The translations under genes and the position numbers were made by a program. Under the pieces are notes generated by a model. That model did no database searches and was not told the origin of the DNA. It saw only the letters and a program-made list of their open reading frames with translations. Positions 17,989-26,783 of a stretch of 64,000 bases of DNA are shown piece by piece; within the stretch, counting starts at the first letter, position 1, and each line of letters opens with the position of its first letter. Origin of the DNA: Anoxybacillus tepidamans PS2 (GTDB lineage Bacteria; Bacillota; Bacilli; Bacillales; Anoxybacillaceae); NCBI RefSeq assembly GCF_000620165.1, contig NZ_JHVN01000017.1, positions 1 to 64,000 of the forward strand. Reading direction: 5' to 3'.

Positions 17989-19770
17989 TTAACGTTGTAA
18001 AGTACATCCATATAGACGCTCCGCTGGAAGGACAATATGATTCCGCTTTACGTCGTACAGACCGCGCGGGATGAGACGAAGGCCCGGCAGAAAATCGCAC
18101 GTTAAAAAGAGCAAAGTGTATAAAATATCGTGGAACGGAAAGCCGCGTTCCCGAAGCGCGCTAAGCAATTGATCGTGATAATGGACCGATGTGGCAAACG
18201 AACGGTCCGTTACCATCATTCCCGTAAGCGGAAGAGGGATTTCAACGACCGTTTCGTTGTTATCGACAACCACGATGCCGCCGCCCATCTCATGTACTCT
18301 TTTGGCTGCAACGGCCATCGCTTCCGGTTTCCTGCCAACAACAAGCAATTCCGTCGTCGTATTGTACGTCGACGCCATGCCGTCCACATTGACCGCAAAC
18401 CGCTCTAATATTCCTTTTGCCACCCACTGTCCGTTGCGAGCGATAAGGGAAGCATAAAGCAATCCTTCGCTGTTAGAAATATCAGCATACCCGCTGGCCG
18501 ATGGAAGAATGACATCTTTTTGTTCCGTAATTACATTGCTTTTAAAATGAACAACAGGAATAGAGCGGTCAGGCGCTGGATGCGGAAAGCGGTACAACCG
18601 TTCATCATCCAACCGTTCTTTTGGAAACAAAAACGGCCTCTTCGAGACATATCGATCCCATTTAATTGTTGGTAACGGCGCAAGCAGTTGGCCATGGCGG
18701 GCAACTATTTTTCCTTTCGATATCACGACAGCCGGTTTGAACGAGACAAGATCTGGAAGCAGCACGACATCAGCTAATTTTCCCGGCGCAATGCCGCCGA
18801 TTTCACCATCAAGGCGCAAATATGTAGCGGCATTAATAGTCGCCATTTGTAAAGCGGTCATCGGCGGCACCCCAAGCTCTACTGCTTTCCGAATTAATCC
18901 ATCGACAAACCCTTCTTTTTCAATAAAGCTAGGATGGGCGCCGTCTGTAGTCATTGTAATCCGCTGCGTACTCACCCGTCCTTCAGTGATAAGACGAATG
19001 ACTTCCGGAAAATCAGGGCGCAGCGAACTGTTGCGCAGCGTCGTCCACATCCCGAGTCTAAGACGATCAAGCGCTTCTTTCGCGGTAATCGCCTCATGGC
19101 AAGCATCGACGCCGCTTGCCGCGATACTGTTGAGCTTGTCGTAAGAACAACCCGCTGTATGTCCATCGATTACTTTCCCCATTTTTTTTGCCGTTTCAAT
19201 CATCTTGATTAAAAACGGATCTCCTTCATACAACAACGGCCATCTTGTCACTTCAGCCGTTCCAATGACTTCATCCATGGCGAGCAGTTCTTCGATGTCC
19301 TTTTCATTAAACCAATCGCGCTCTCCCGGAAAATCAGCTTGTGAAACGAGACGGATAAGCCAAAAGAAATTGCCAGGCAGCTTTCGTAAATCATGAACTA
19401 ACCGCTTAAACCCATCAACTCCGAAATGCAAATAAAAAAACAAGTTGTCATTTACCGTCGTCGTCGTGCCTAAAGGCAACACTTTCTCCGTCATGCTGAC
19501 AGGATTATATAAAACCCAAGGGTGGGCATGCGGCTCAATAAATCCTGGAGAAACATACATCTCGCTCGCATCAATAATGATCGTCTCATCATTGACTGCT
19601 ACATCTTTCTCTCCGACATACGCGATCGCATCTTGGTAAATCGCTACATTTTGCCGTAAAAACTCACCGGAATAAACATTAACAACCATTCCGCCTTTGA
19701 TAAATATATCGGCTGGGCGACGTCCTTGAGCCACCTCAATGAGCTCCGTTCGTTTCGCTTTTCGAATCAA
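17989..19770 (-). CDS. Adenine deaminase-family amidohydrolase (YerA-like)
   Basis: Adenine deaminase converts adenine to hypoxanthine in purine salvage; this protein belongs to the YerA branch of that family. The amidohydrolase fold is seen in PGFIEPHAHPWVLYNP, where HxH supplies metal ligands, and in VIDGHTAGCSYDKL, TTDGAHPSF and the later GIAPGKLADVVLLPDL. In the classic enzyme the first motif reads with D-x-HVHIE, so the metal-site surroundings differ here and the substrate is less certain. I choose the TTG at 19770, which has GGGGGAG six bases upstream; an ATG at 19785 overlaps that site. Length is 593 residues. The gene is preceded by the thioesterase terminator, so it is probably transcribed alone. 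Confidence 0.85.
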   Translation of the reverse strand: MIRKAKRTELIEVAQGRRPADIFIKGGMVVNVYSGEFLRQNVAIYQDAIAYVGEKDVAVNDETIIIDASEMYVSPGFIEPHAHPWVLYNPVSMTEKVLPLGTTTTVNDNLFFYLHFGVDGFKRLVHDLRKLPGNFFWLIRLVSQADFPGERDWFNEKDIEELLAMDEVIGTAEVTRWPLLYEGDPFLIKMIETAKKMGKVIDGHTAGCSYDKLNSIAASGVDACHEAITAKEALDRLRLGMWTTLRNSSLRPDFPEVIRLITEGRVSTQRITMTTDGAHPSFIEKEGFVDGLIRKAVELGVPPMTALQMATINAATYLRLDGEIGGIAPGKLADVVLLPDLVSFKPAVVISKGKIVARHGQLLAPLPTIKWDRYVSKRPFLFPKERLDDERLYRFPHPAPDRSIPVVHFKSNVITEQKDVILPSASGYADISNSEGLLYASLIARNGQWVAKGILERFAVNVDGMASTYNTTTELLVVGRKPEAMAVAAKRVHEMGGGIVVVDNNETVVEIPLPLTGMMVTDRSFATSVHYHDQLLSALRERGFPFHDILYTLLFLTCDFLPGLRLIPRGLYDVKRNHIVLPAERLYGCTLQR

Positions 19771-19817
19771 CTTTCTCTCCCCCATTTTTTAGTGTCTCTA
19801 CTATTTTACAGTGAAAA

Positions 19818-19849
19818 AAAGCCAAGATGCTACAACCATTCTTGGCTTT
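19818..19849 (-). terminator. Terminator after the thioesterase gene
   Basis: On the minus strand AAAGCCAAGA pairs with TCTTGGCTTT and is followed by a T7 run. It closes the ligase-thioesterase unit. Confidence 0.8.
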
Positions 19850-19865
19850 AGAAGAATAGTAGAAA

Positions 19866-20315
19866 TTATGCGTGAAGCCACGGATTCGTTTGCGCACATT
19901 CTCCCATTCCTTCTTCCTCAAGCAACTCCCTTACGTCATCCGGAATCGGAACTGCAAATATGCGGCCCTCGCTTTCTTTTACCCATCCTCGAACTTCGAA
20001 CCCGTAGCCGGTCCTCGTCTCCCCCCGAAACACCTCGTGCCTCAGTTTGATCGTTTTCTGTTTGATTTCCTCGACAACTGTTTTAATTGTAATAATATCA
20101 TCGTAATACAATGGACGTTCGAACGTGCAGTCGGCATGAAGAAGTGGGAGAATGATATTTTGTTCTTTCATTAGTTTCAAAGGAGGCAGCCCAATACTGC
20201 GGAAAAACTGATGTCCGGCGATGTCAAACCATTTAAAGTAGTTGGGGTAATAGACGATGCCTGCTGTATCTGTATCGCCAAAATTAACACGAAGCTGAAA
20301 CTCGTTTCTTTTCAT
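19866..20315 (-). CDS. Hotdog-fold acyl-CoA thioesterase (4HBT type)
   Basis: Thioesterases of this type hydrolyse aryl- or acyl-CoA. The 4-hydroxybenzoyl-CoA thioesterase pattern is clear: VNFGDTDTAGIVYYPNYFKWFD, with the catalytic aspartate in the DTDTAG loop, followed by the hotdog strand FERPLYYDDIITIKTVVEEI. It has 149 residues and lies 33 bases after the ligase gene. Next to an aryl-CoA ligase it may release stalled aryl-CoA intermediates and recover CoA, as PaaI does in phenylacetate breakdown; this role is inferred from position. Confidence 0.88.
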   Translation of the reverse strand: MKRNEFQLRVNFGDTDTAGIVYYPNYFKWFDIAGHQFFRSIGLPPLKLMKEQNIILPLLHADCTFERPLYYDDIITIKTVVEEIKQKTIKLRHEVFRGETRTGYGFEVRGWVKESEGRIFAVPIPDDVRELLEEEGMGECAQTNPWLHA

Positions 20316-20348
20316 CGCTGATCGCCCCTTCCGCTGTTCGCTTTGAGT

Positions 20349-21926
20349 TTATCGACGTTTCAATAACTCTCGTAATTTAAAACGTTGAATTTTCCCGGTG
20401 GCAGTTTTCGGAAGCTGGTCAATAAATTCAATGATGCGCGGACATTTATAGTGGGCTAGATGCTGCTTCGCAAATTGTTTCAGCTCCTCTTCCTTTTCTT
20501 TCGACCGTTCTATTCCGTCTTTGAGCACGACAAACGCTTTAGGTATCGTAAGATTTTGATCGTTTTCCACACCGACCACCGCGACCTCCAAAACATCATC
20601 GTGCTGTAACAGACAATTTTCTATTTCGATCGGGGATACCCATATCCCTCCGACTTTCAACATGTCATCAGTACGGCCGCAATACCAATAATAACCTTCT
20701 TCGTCACGGTAATATTTGTCGCCGATATATAGCCAGTCTCCGACAAATTTTTTCTTGTTTTGTTCATGGAGATTCCAATATCCGTGTGCGATGGAATCAC
20801 CGCGAATGACTAAATCGCCGACTTCATTCGGCGGCAATTCCATCCCTTGGGAGTCGATAATTTTGACTTCATAACCCGGGACGACTTTTCCTGAACTTCC
20901 TTCTTTAATATCGTCAATCCGGTTGGAAATAAAAATATGAAGCGCTTCTGTAGAGCCGATCCCGTCTAAAATATCGACGTTGAACAATTCCTTCCACTTC
21001 CGATAAAACGAAGGAGGAAGCGCCTCACCCGCGGAAACGCAGACGCGCAGTGAGCTAAGATCGAAACGTTTCCCGGATTTTTGGACATAATCAATCATCG
21101 CTCCATACAATGTCGGAACCCCAAAAAAGATGGTTGGCTTGTACGTTTCGATCGCTTCAAACATCATCTCCGGCGAAGGACGGTCCTTCACAAGAATCGT
21201 CGAAGCGCCAACACCTAGTGGAAAATACATCCCCCCGCCAAGACCATAGGCAAAATACAATTTCGAGGCAGAAAGGCAACGGTCATTTTCTGTGATCTTT
21301 AGCACTTGCTTTCCATACGTATTCAATGCAAATTCCATATCATGCTGTAAGTGAATAATTCCTTTTGGCTCCCCTGTGCTGCCCGAACTAAACAGCCAAA
21401 AAGCGGCGTCATCTTTATTGGTTGGAGCCGCCGTTAATTCTTTGCTGGCACGGTCAAGCAAACGGTGAAAATTGAACACGTCACCAGACATTGTGTTAGC
21501 GTTTTCATAAATGACAATAATGTGCTCCAAAAATAAAAATCGGTCTTTGACATGTTGGATTTGCCGCCAAAGATCTTCATGGATGACTAGCCCTTTGGCG
21601 CGGCTATTATTCAAAAAATATTCATAGTCAGACGGCTGCATCATCGTATTCACCGGAATGGGAACAACGCCAATCTTAATCGCTCCAAAAAAGGTGTAAA
21701 TGAATTCCGGTGTATCATGGCACACCATAACGATGCGGTCCTCTAACCTATAACCGAGCTCCCGCATCATATGGCCAGCTTGATTCACTTTCTCTTGCAG
21801 TTGTTGATAACAGATTTGCTCATCTCGATAATAAATAGCCGTTTTTTCCCCTAAGCCGTTACGGATGTGATCATCAATAAATAGTCCCGCCGCGTTATAA
21901 AGCAAGCCCAATCCGCGTAATTCCAT
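20349..21926 (-). CDS. Benzoate-CoA-ligase-type AMP-forming acid:CoA ligase
   Basis: The enzyme activates a carboxylic acid with ATP and CoA. AMP-binding motifs are in order: the P-loop FWLFSSGSTGEPKGI (about residue 180), the aryl-pocket region KLYFAYGLGGGMYFPL, VSAGEALPPSFYRKW, DGIGSTEALHIF, the YWYCGRTDDMLKVGG hinge, and the catalytic lysine in LPKTATGKIQRFKL. The pocket sequence and 525-residue length match the benzoate/4-hydroxybenzoate-CoA ligase family rather than PaaK, so an aromatic acid is the likely substrate. It lies downstream of the oxygenase genes, but a terminator at 21997-22038 separates it from the hydratase gene. Confidence 0.88.
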   Translation of the reverse strand: MELRGLGLLYNAAGLFIDDHIRNGLGEKTAIYYRDEQICYQQLQEKVNQAGHMMRELGYRLEDRIVMVCHDTPEFIYTFFGAIKIGVVPIPVNTMMQPSDYEYFLNNSRAKGLVIHEDLWRQIQHVKDRFLFLEHIIVIYENANTMSGDVFNFHRLLDRASKELTAAPTNKDDAAFWLFSSGSTGEPKGIIHLQHDMEFALNTYGKQVLKITENDRCLSASKLYFAYGLGGGMYFPLGVGASTILVKDRPSPEMMFEAIETYKPTIFFGVPTLYGAMIDYVQKSGKRFDLSSLRVCVSAGEALPPSFYRKWKELFNVDILDGIGSTEALHIFISNRIDDIKEGSSGKVVPGYEVKIIDSQGMELPPNEVGDLVIRGDSIAHGYWNLHEQNKKKFVGDWLYIGDKYYRDEEGYYWYCGRTDDMLKVGGIWVSPIEIENCLLQHDDVLEVAVVGVENDQNLTIPKAFVVLKDGIERSKEKEEELKQFAKQHLAHYKCPRIIEFIDQLPKTATGKIQRFKLRELLKRR

Positions 21927-21996
21927 GGTTCACCATCCCACTTTTATAAACTAAAATTGAACCTCAAACGGACCGATGCGCGAACGCCCGATGCAG

Positions 21997-22038
21997 AAAA
22001 CCCCCGGAAACGGAGGAATGATCCATTTCCAGGGCTTT
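21997..22038 (-). terminator. Terminator between the hydratase and ligase genes
   Basis: On the minus strand AAAGCCCTGGAAA pairs imperfectly with TTTCCGGGGGTTTT, starting about 18 bases after the hydratase stop. It would split the cluster into two transcripts or attenuate read-through. Confidence 0.65.
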
Positions 22039-22055
22039 CGTTAACGAAAATATGC

Positions 22056-22850
22056 TTAAATCCCGTTCCAGTTTGGTTTTCTTTTTTCTAAAAAGGCGCT
22101 TAATCCTTCTTTTGCGTCTTCTGAACGGAATAACAAGTTTTGCAATTCTCCTTCATAGCGAATCGCCACGTTCAACGGCATTTCTTTTCCGTTCATAATC
22201 GACAGCTTAATGTTGGAGACGGCATATGTCGCACTGTTGACGATTTTACGCGCATATTCCCGCGTCCGCTCTCTCGTCTCTGCTTGCGGAAACACTTTGT
22301 TCACCAGCCCAATTTCTAGCGCTTCTTGCGGCGTAATCGTTTCTCCCGTAATGTTCATGTCAAGTGCGCGCGAATAGCCGATCAACCGCGCAAGGCGCTG
22401 CGTTCCCCCGGTTCCGGCTAACACTCCAAGCGTCACTTCCGGCAACCCGATTTTCCCGGCTTCATCTCCCATGAATCGAAGATCGCATGCCAACGCCATC
22501 TCTAGGCCGCCTCCTACCGTATGTCCTTCTAAACAAGCGATGTACACTTGAGGAGAACGCGCGATTTTATCTAGCGTCTCGTTACAGAACAAGCAAAACT
22601 GCGTTTTAAACCGCGGATCGGCCGCCCGCAAAAAGTTAATGTCCGCCCCGGCTGAGAAAAATTTCGGCATATCGCTCATCAGGATAACGACTTTAATATC
22701 CGGATCAAATCGAATGTCGTCAATCGCCGCATTTAGTTCTTGGTAAAACGCCAAATCGTAGGAGTTGGATTTGTTAATGTGTAAATGAATTTCCGCAATC
22801 CCTTCGTTTTTGACCACCGTTAAGTTTTTCTTTTTTGTTTCTACCGCCAT
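22056..22850 (-). CDS. Enoyl-CoA hydratase/isomerase family protein
   Basis: Crotonase-fold enzymes act on acyl-CoA thioesters, for example hydrating or isomerising a ring-opened or ring-bearing enoyl-CoA. The oxyanion-hole stretches are SAGADINFLRAADP (about residues 65-78) and LEGHTVGGGLEMALACDLRF. The catalytic-loop region is LGVLAGTGGTQRL, with a glycine-rich form. It has 264 residues with AGGAGAGGAG upstream. It follows the oxygenase subunits, so it probably processes the epoxide/oxepin product (as PaaG/PaaF or BoxC-like enzymes do), but the exact reaction is unknown. Confidence 0.88.
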   Translation of the reverse strand: MAVETKKKNLTVVKNEGIAEIHLHINKSNSYDLAFYQELNAAIDDIRFDPDIKVVILMSDMPKFFSAGADINFLRAADPRFKTQFCLFCNETLDKIARSPQVYIACLEGHTVGGGLEMALACDLRFMGDEAGKIGLPEVTLGVLAGTGGTQRLARLIGYSRALDMNITGETITPQEALEIGLVNKVFPQAETRERTREYARKIVNSATYAVSNIKLSIMNGKEMPLNVAIRYEGELQNLLFRSEDAKEGLSAFLEKRKPNWNGI

Positions 22851-23010
22851 TTTAAATTCTCCTCTCCTATTATTTTTAATTTATATGGAATGCTTGCCTC
22901 TATTGAAGCTATCTTCAAATCACTCAAACTACTAATAGCACGTTTCCCGCTACGTCACTAAGCGCGATTTTCTCTCTCCTTCTCACCTCCTAAAAGACTT
23001 TCCTTTCCCG

Positions 23011-23655
23011 CTACTTCACCTGTACGAGTGATTGTGCGGCGATTTCTTTTAGTTGTTCTTTAAATCGGGCCGTTAGTTTTACATGTGCTGGAAAATATCC
23101 GCTAGCTTGCAACTCCGCTTTTTGTTCCACTTTTTCTAGCCACGTGTATACTTCACTGACCATACGATTTAGCGCTTGCTCGAAACGGCGCGGAATCGCT
23201 CCTTGTTCATTCCGAAGCTCATAAGCCCAGCTTTTCGCGTAGATTAAATGGTCTTGCTGTTCCCGCATAAGCTTTTGGATTCGCGAAACGACGGCCGGGT
23301 GATTAGACTCAAGCAAAGATTGCAAAACGATGTCTATCGCTACATTCGTTGTATACAAGGCCGCGATCAGTGTAATCCAATTGTTTACGCCGATAACTTC
23401 TGTAAACGCTTTCCCCGTCTGCCCGTAAATTTCCGCTTTTTTCCCTTGGAGACCACGCAAATCAAAGCACCAATTATACAACAGTCTCGCATGTCCTAGC
23501 TCGCCTTGGGCCATCGCAATCGAAGCTAGCGTCGCTTCCAAGTTCGGTCCGCTCACCCCGACTTCGACTAGACGATCGCCAAGGACGTATTTATTATCCG
23601 CGATCGTCTCCAGCAGTTCGATCAATGCATGTACTCCCGGCTGTTTTTCGTTCAT
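23011..23655 (-). CDS. paaC: Phenylacetyl-CoA epoxidase-like subunit PaaC
   Basis: PaaC is the structural partner of the catalytic di-iron subunit PaaA in aryl-CoA ring epoxidase. The protein is all helical with the ferritin-like pair MAQGELGHARLLYNW and REQQDHLIYAKSWAYEL, and NKYVLGDRLVEVGVSGPNLEATLA at the N-terminus, matching the PaaC family. The start at ATG 23655 follows GGGGAGAG and overlaps the paaB stop by 4 bases (ATGA), so translation is coupled. Length is 214 residues, slightly shorter than the E. coli protein. Confidence 0.9.
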   Translation of the reverse strand: MNEKQPGVHALIELLETIADNKYVLGDRLVEVGVSGPNLEATLASIAMAQGELGHARLLYNWCFDLRGLQGKKAEIYGQTGKAFTEVIGVNNWITLIAALYTTNVAIDIVLQSLLESNHPAVVSRIQKLMREQQDHLIYAKSWAYELRNEQGAIPRRFEQALNRMVSEVYTWLEKVEQKAELQASGYFPAHVKLTARFKEQLKEIAAQSLVQVK

Positions 23656-23885
23656 CGCACTCTCTCCCCTTTTTGCGCAAATAGCCCGTGAGGCTTTTTC
23701 ACCCATACGAACTGACTGCGGTCGACGACAATCATTTCGGACCAATCTTCTTCATCGTACGTAAAAGAAGCGTACACTTTGGCCAACTTCTCGTTTTCCG
23801 CCTCAACCGTGCCAATATGGATTAGCTCGCCTCCTCGTTTAATCCGAGCGAAAATGTCAAATGTTTTTCTTTGTTTGGCCGCCAT
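23652..23885 (-). CDS. paaB: Phenylacetyl-CoA epoxidase-like subunit PaaB
   Basis: PaaB is a small subunit that bridges PaaA-PaaC dimers. The 77-residue protein reads TFDIFARIKRGGELIHIGTV, then KVYASFTYDEEDWSEMIVVDRSQ, fitting PaaB, in which a strand-rich core is followed by a W-x-x-M/I-x-V-V region. It is somewhat shorter than the usual 90-95 residues. Start ATG 23885 overlaps the paaD stop (TAATG) and the stop overlaps paaC, so the three are strictly coupled. Confidence 0.85.
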   Translation of the reverse strand: MAAKQRKTFDIFARIKRGGELIHIGTVEAENEKLAKVYASFTYDEEDWSEMIVVDRSQFVWVKKPHGLFAQKGERVR

Positions 23886-24208
23886 TACTTCGAACTCACT
23901 CCCCAATATTTCAATTTTTCCCGCGCCTCGGGACTTAATCGATCGACTGTCCACGGCGGGTCCCACACGACGTGGATATGAACCGCTCGGACTTCTTCTT
24001 CTTGCAGAAGCCGGTTTTGAATGTCTTGTTCGATCCATTCCATACAAGCACAGGAAACAGCGGTGTATGTCATCGTAATATGAAGTTCATCACCATTTTT
24101 TTCAATGTTGTAAATCAACCCCATATCGACAACGCTGATTGGAAATTCCGGATCCATTACTTCCTTCAGCGCTTCCCAATACTTTTGTGTATCGACGCCT
24201 TGTTTCAT
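23885..24208 (-). CDS. paaD: PaaD-like MIP18-domain protein lacking the C-terminal zinc ribbon
   Basis: PaaD helps mature the epoxidase. The MIP18/DUF59 domain fills the 107 residues: EVMDPEFPISVVDMGLIYNIE, ITMTYTAVSCACMEWIEQDI, and VHIHVVWDPPWTVDRLSPEAREKL. In E. coli-type PaaD this domain is followed by a zinc ribbon; here the protein stops at GVSSK. A separate short gene at 29051-29239 encodes a ribbon of that kind. The start ATG at 24208 overlaps the paaA stop (TGATG), and the stop overlaps paaB. Confidence 0.9.
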   Translation of the reverse strand: MKQGVDTQKYWEALKEVMDPEFPISVVDMGLIYNIEKNGDELHITMTYTAVSCACMEWIEQDIQNRLLQEEEVRAVHIHVVWDPPWTVDRLSPEAREKLKYWGVSSK

Positions 24209-25143
24209 CACACCGCATCCTTTCGCAATTGCTCCAGCTCTTTGGCGCCTTTTTGGATTCGTTCAACGAACTGTTTATTTTGCGGCCCCCTCTGTTTAAA
24301 CCGTTTAATAACGTTATCCCACGTATCCGGCTGGTCAAATAGCCATTTTTTATTGACCGGATCGAACTTACACGGGAATGGAACATCCAGCACGTATTTT
24401 TGTTGTTCTTCATCATAATGGGCAGGCACTTTCACCCCGATTGATTCGCAGAACGGAACAGCAGTCGACAGCCATTTCTGGCGCAGTTCGTCATTCGTCC
24501 GTCCTTTTAGGCGATACTCAAGTTGCGCCGATCGGCTTTTCAAGCGATCTTCTACCCCGAAAAATTCAAGCGCCATTAAAAACATCCAATCAACAGCTTT
24601 TTGCACCTCTTCGCGCAGTTGTGGATCTTGCATGGCCGTTCTCATAATAATTTCGCCGTTTCGAAGGTGGAACAATTCTTCCTTATCGACTTTCACTAAC
24701 GCGCGCTTCCAAGGGCCGTATGAAGTATGTTCAAAAGCGTCACCGAGAAGCGTGTAGCCCGCCCGGTCAAAAAACGCATTGAACACCCCTAGTTCAATCC
24801 AGTTCGACAGTTCAAAATCGAACGCATACGGATTTTTCCAACGGTGCGGTTCGCGCTTATACAGCAGCTCATCGACGTCTTGGCCTAAGTCTTTTAACAG
24901 GCGGTAAGCGATATGCGCATGACCGATTTCGTCTTGCATAATCGCTAATGCGGTAATTTTGCTATTTAATGTGGGCGCCTGATCGTACACCGTCAACAAA
25001 GGTGGAATGCTTAACAACTCCGTGTCCCCTACAATCGTTAACGTCTGTTTGAGGGCGTTTAAATACTCTTCATTCATATCTTCGAGCCCTTCAACAATAA
25101 AACCATTTTGGATCTTTTCTTTTAAGAGCGCAGCCTGATCCAT
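24208..25143 (-). CDS. paaA: Phenylacetyl-CoA epoxidase-like catalytic subunit PaaA
   Basis: PaaA carries the di-iron centre that inserts oxygen into the aromatic ring of an aryl-CoA. The carboxylate-histidine motifs of the ferritin-like fold are present: MQDEIGHAHIAYRL (E-x-x-H) near residue 70 and VDKEELFHLRNGEII (E-x-x-H) near residue 160, plus DLGQDVDELLY and FDRAGYTLLGDAFE. It has 311 residues with AAGGAAGGTGGAG before the start. First gene of the overlapping paaADBC unit. A regulatory-looking motif lies 35-55 bases upstream. No paaE reductase gene is present nearby, so the electron donor is unknown. Confidence 0.92.
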   Translation of the reverse strand: MDQAALLKEKIQNGFIVEGLEDMNEEYLNALKQTLTIVGDTELLSIPPLLTVYDQAPTLNSKITALAIMQDEIGHAHIAYRLLKDLGQDVDELLYKREPHRWKNPYAFDFELSNWIELGVFNAFFDRAGYTLLGDAFEHTSYGPWKRALVKVDKEELFHLRNGEIIMRTAMQDPQLREEVQKAVDWMFLMALEFFGVEDRLKSRSAQLEYRLKGRTNDELRQKWLSTAVPFCESIGVKVPAHYDEEQQKYVLDVPFPCKFDPVNKKWLFDQPDTWDNVIKRFKQRGPQNKQFVERIQKGAKELEQLRKDAV

Positions 25144-25177
25144 CTCTCCACCTTCCTTATTACGTTTTTTATTTTAT

Positions 25178-25198
25178 CGTATGTTTAACATAATATTA
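25178..25198 (-). promoter_or_regulatory. Candidate operator upstream of paaA, shared with the zinc-ribbon gene
   Basis: The plus strand contains TGTTTAACATAATATTA. A near copy, TGTTAAACATGATATTA, lies at 29281-29297 before the free zinc-ribbon gene. The core TGTTWAACA is palindromic. Position at 35-55 bases before both start codons suggests one regulator, possibly PaaX (inference). Confidence 0.5.
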
Positions 25199-25366
25199 AT
25201 TCACTGTACGTTTTATTGTCAACAGAAAAATCTGAAAAATATAAAAATTATACTCTATTATGATAAACCTTTGATATTAGTCAAATATGCGTGAATCAAA
25301 TCAATCTCGGCTATCAAAATATATGACTCCTATCCACCTTTTTATTACGATCGATAATAAAAACAT

Positions 25367-25393
25367 ATAACGTTTATTTTTCGATCACGTTAT
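25367..25393. promoter_or_regulatory. Inverted repeat in the long paaA leader region
   Basis: ATAACGT (25367-25373) and ACGTTAT (25387-25393) are exact inverses across 13 bases, next to a near-palindrome TTATTACGATCGATAATAA at about 25341-25359. The 300 bases before paaA are AT-rich with no gene, and these could be additional control sites. No regulator can be named. Confidence 0.3.
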
Positions 25394-25442
25394 TAATATA
25401 AAAAGAGTGTTCTCGTTTCCGTCGAGATTATAAAAGAAAATA

Positions 25443-25475
25443 AAAAACCGGCTGCATGATGTATAGCCGGTTTTT
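25443..25475. terminator. Strong bidirectional terminator
   Basis: AAAAACCGGCT (25443-25453) pairs perfectly with AGCCGGTTTTT (25465-25475). It isolates the paaA promoter region from the TnpB element and the genes upstream. Confidence 0.85.
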
Positions 25476-25500
25476 GCTCTGTTATTTTGCTCAACCCTTT

Positions 25501-25640
25501 TGAACTACTCCCACTTTCATTTTGTTTCAAAGCGGGAGATTCCTACGAACACCAAAGCCTCCTTCGGTTCTCTTAGTAGGCGATCCCCGTCGTCCCAACG
25601 GTTCCGTTGTCTAACACGACAACAAGCGCAGTCCTTCTTT
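25501..25640 (-). ncRNA. Predicted TnpB guide RNA scaffold (reRNA/omegaRNA)
   Basis: In TnpB systems the 3' end of tnpB and the right end of the element encode an RNA whose scaffold ends in the hairpin and whose guide is the adjacent flank. Here the hairpin CTCCCGC/GTGGGAG ends with GTTCA, and the guide would start at 25500 on the minus strand (AAAAGGGTTGAGC). The 5' boundary is arbitrary. Confidence 0.5.
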
Positions 25641-26714
25641 TAGAATATTGATACTCGCGTTCTGATCCCGATCGTGATGGGTTCCACAAGATGGGCATCT
25701 CCATTCACGAAGGCTCAGATGTTTCACGTCTTTGTGTTGGTAGCCACAGCACGAACAGAGTTGGGAAGAAGCAAAGGTCCTCGATACGATCACCACTTGT
25801 TTCCCGTACCATTTCGCTTTGTACTCTAACATGGTGCGAAACTGTGACCAAGACACTTCATGAATCGCTTTGGCTAACTTATGATTTTTCATCATATTGC
25901 TTACTTGCAAATCTTCCATCCCTACAACATCGTGGTTTTTGATGATGTAAGTGGAGATTTTATGCAAGTAATCGGTTCTCGCATTTTTGATTTGTTCGTG
26001 AATGCGAGCCACTTTGATGCGTTGTCGATGCCAATTTGAAGAACCTTTGATCCGTCTGGATAAGATGCGCTGGGCCCGAATGAGCTTTTGTTCCATGTGG
26101 CGCAGCCATTTCGGGTTTTCAAATCGTTCGCCGGTTGAAAGAATCGCCAACTCTTTCAATCCTAAGTCGATGCCCACCGCCGAACCGGTTTTGGGAAGAG
26201 GATTCACGTCCGTTTCTACTAAAAGAGAGACGAAGTATGTTCCACTCGGATTCCGGCGAACGGTCGCACTTAAAATCCGACCTTCCACTTCCCTTGATTT
26301 GGCAAAACGAACGAACCCTAGTTTGGGGAGTTTGATGTAGTTTCCTTCGATCGCAATATTTCTGTTTGTTTGTTTCGTGGTATACGATTGAACCTTGTTT
26401 TTCTTACTCTTGAAGCGCGGTGGATCGTTTTGCTTCTTAAAAAAGCGAGAATAAGCATCCGCGAGGTGTTTCAGGGAAGATTGAAGAGCTGTGCTGTCCA
26501 CCTCTTTTAACCAGACGAATTGTTTCTTTAGTTGAGTGAGTCGGGAGGAACAAGTGTGGTACGACCATCCTTTGCCGGTTTCCTTATAGGTGCGATCCCA
26601 TTTTTCTAGAAAATAGTTATACACAAATCGGCAACAACCAAACGTCTTTTTGATGAGCTCTTCTTGTTCTTGGTTGGGATAGATACGAAATTTGTAGGAT
26701 TTGTGAATCCTCAT
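25611..26714 (-). CDS. tnpB: TnpB RNA-guided DNA endonuclease
   Basis: TnpB is the compact ancestor-like nuclease of Cas12 and cuts DNA next to a target-adjacent motif using an RNA guide. All RuvC residues appear intact: D in [12 protein letters not shown] in [12 protein letters not shown] in [12 protein letters not shown]. The zinc ribbon is CSCCGYQH...CPSCG. The N-terminal HTH-type start [17 protein letters not shown] is usual. The 367-residue length is normal for the family. Start ATG follows AGGGGAA. It is probably active as a nuclease; it shares its N-terminus with the partial copy at 1-224, with clear divergence (for example VYNYFLEKW versus VFNHFLAQW). Confidence 0.95.
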   Translation of the reverse strand: MRIHKSYKFRIYPNQEQEELIKKTFGCCRFVYNYFLEKWDRTYKETGKGWSYHTCSSRLTQLKKQFVWLKEVDSTALQSSLKHLADAYSRFFKKQNDPPRFKSKKNKVQSYTTKQTNRNIAIEGNYIKLPKLGFVRFAKSREVEGRILSATVRRNPSGTYFVSLLVETDVNPLPKTGSAVGIDLGLKELAILSTGERFENPKWLRHMEQKLIRAQRILSRRIKGSSNWHRQRIKVARIHEQIKNARTDYLHKISTYIIKNHDVVGMEDLQVSNMMKNHKLAKAIHEVSWSQFRTMLEYKAKWYGKQVVIVSRTFASSQLCSCCGYQHKDVKHLSLREWRCPSCGTHHDRDQNASINILKEGLRLLSC

Positions 26715-26783
26715 GACGTTCCCCTACCTTGATGTGGTAATATACATATTATACCATAACTGAATCTATCTTTATATCATTTT

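Larger units (their letters stand above)
25501..26783 (-). mobile_element. Complete TnpB-only IS200/IS605-type (IS1341-like) element
   Basis: The boundaries are estimated from shared sequence. The left end, AAAATGATATAAAG on the minus strand, is the same as in the copy at the window start. The right end has the CTCCCGCTTT / AAAGTGGGAG stem finishing in GTTCA at 25501. Only tnpB is present; there is no tnpA, so movement would need a transposase from elsewhere. It is inserted between the MBL-fold gene and the paa operon, within the aryl-CoA cluster. Confidence 0.75.

Noticed and set aside
25251-25440. Riboswitch or T-box in the long AT-rich paaA leader
   Set aside because: No conserved riboswitch core was recognised; only short inverted repeats are present.
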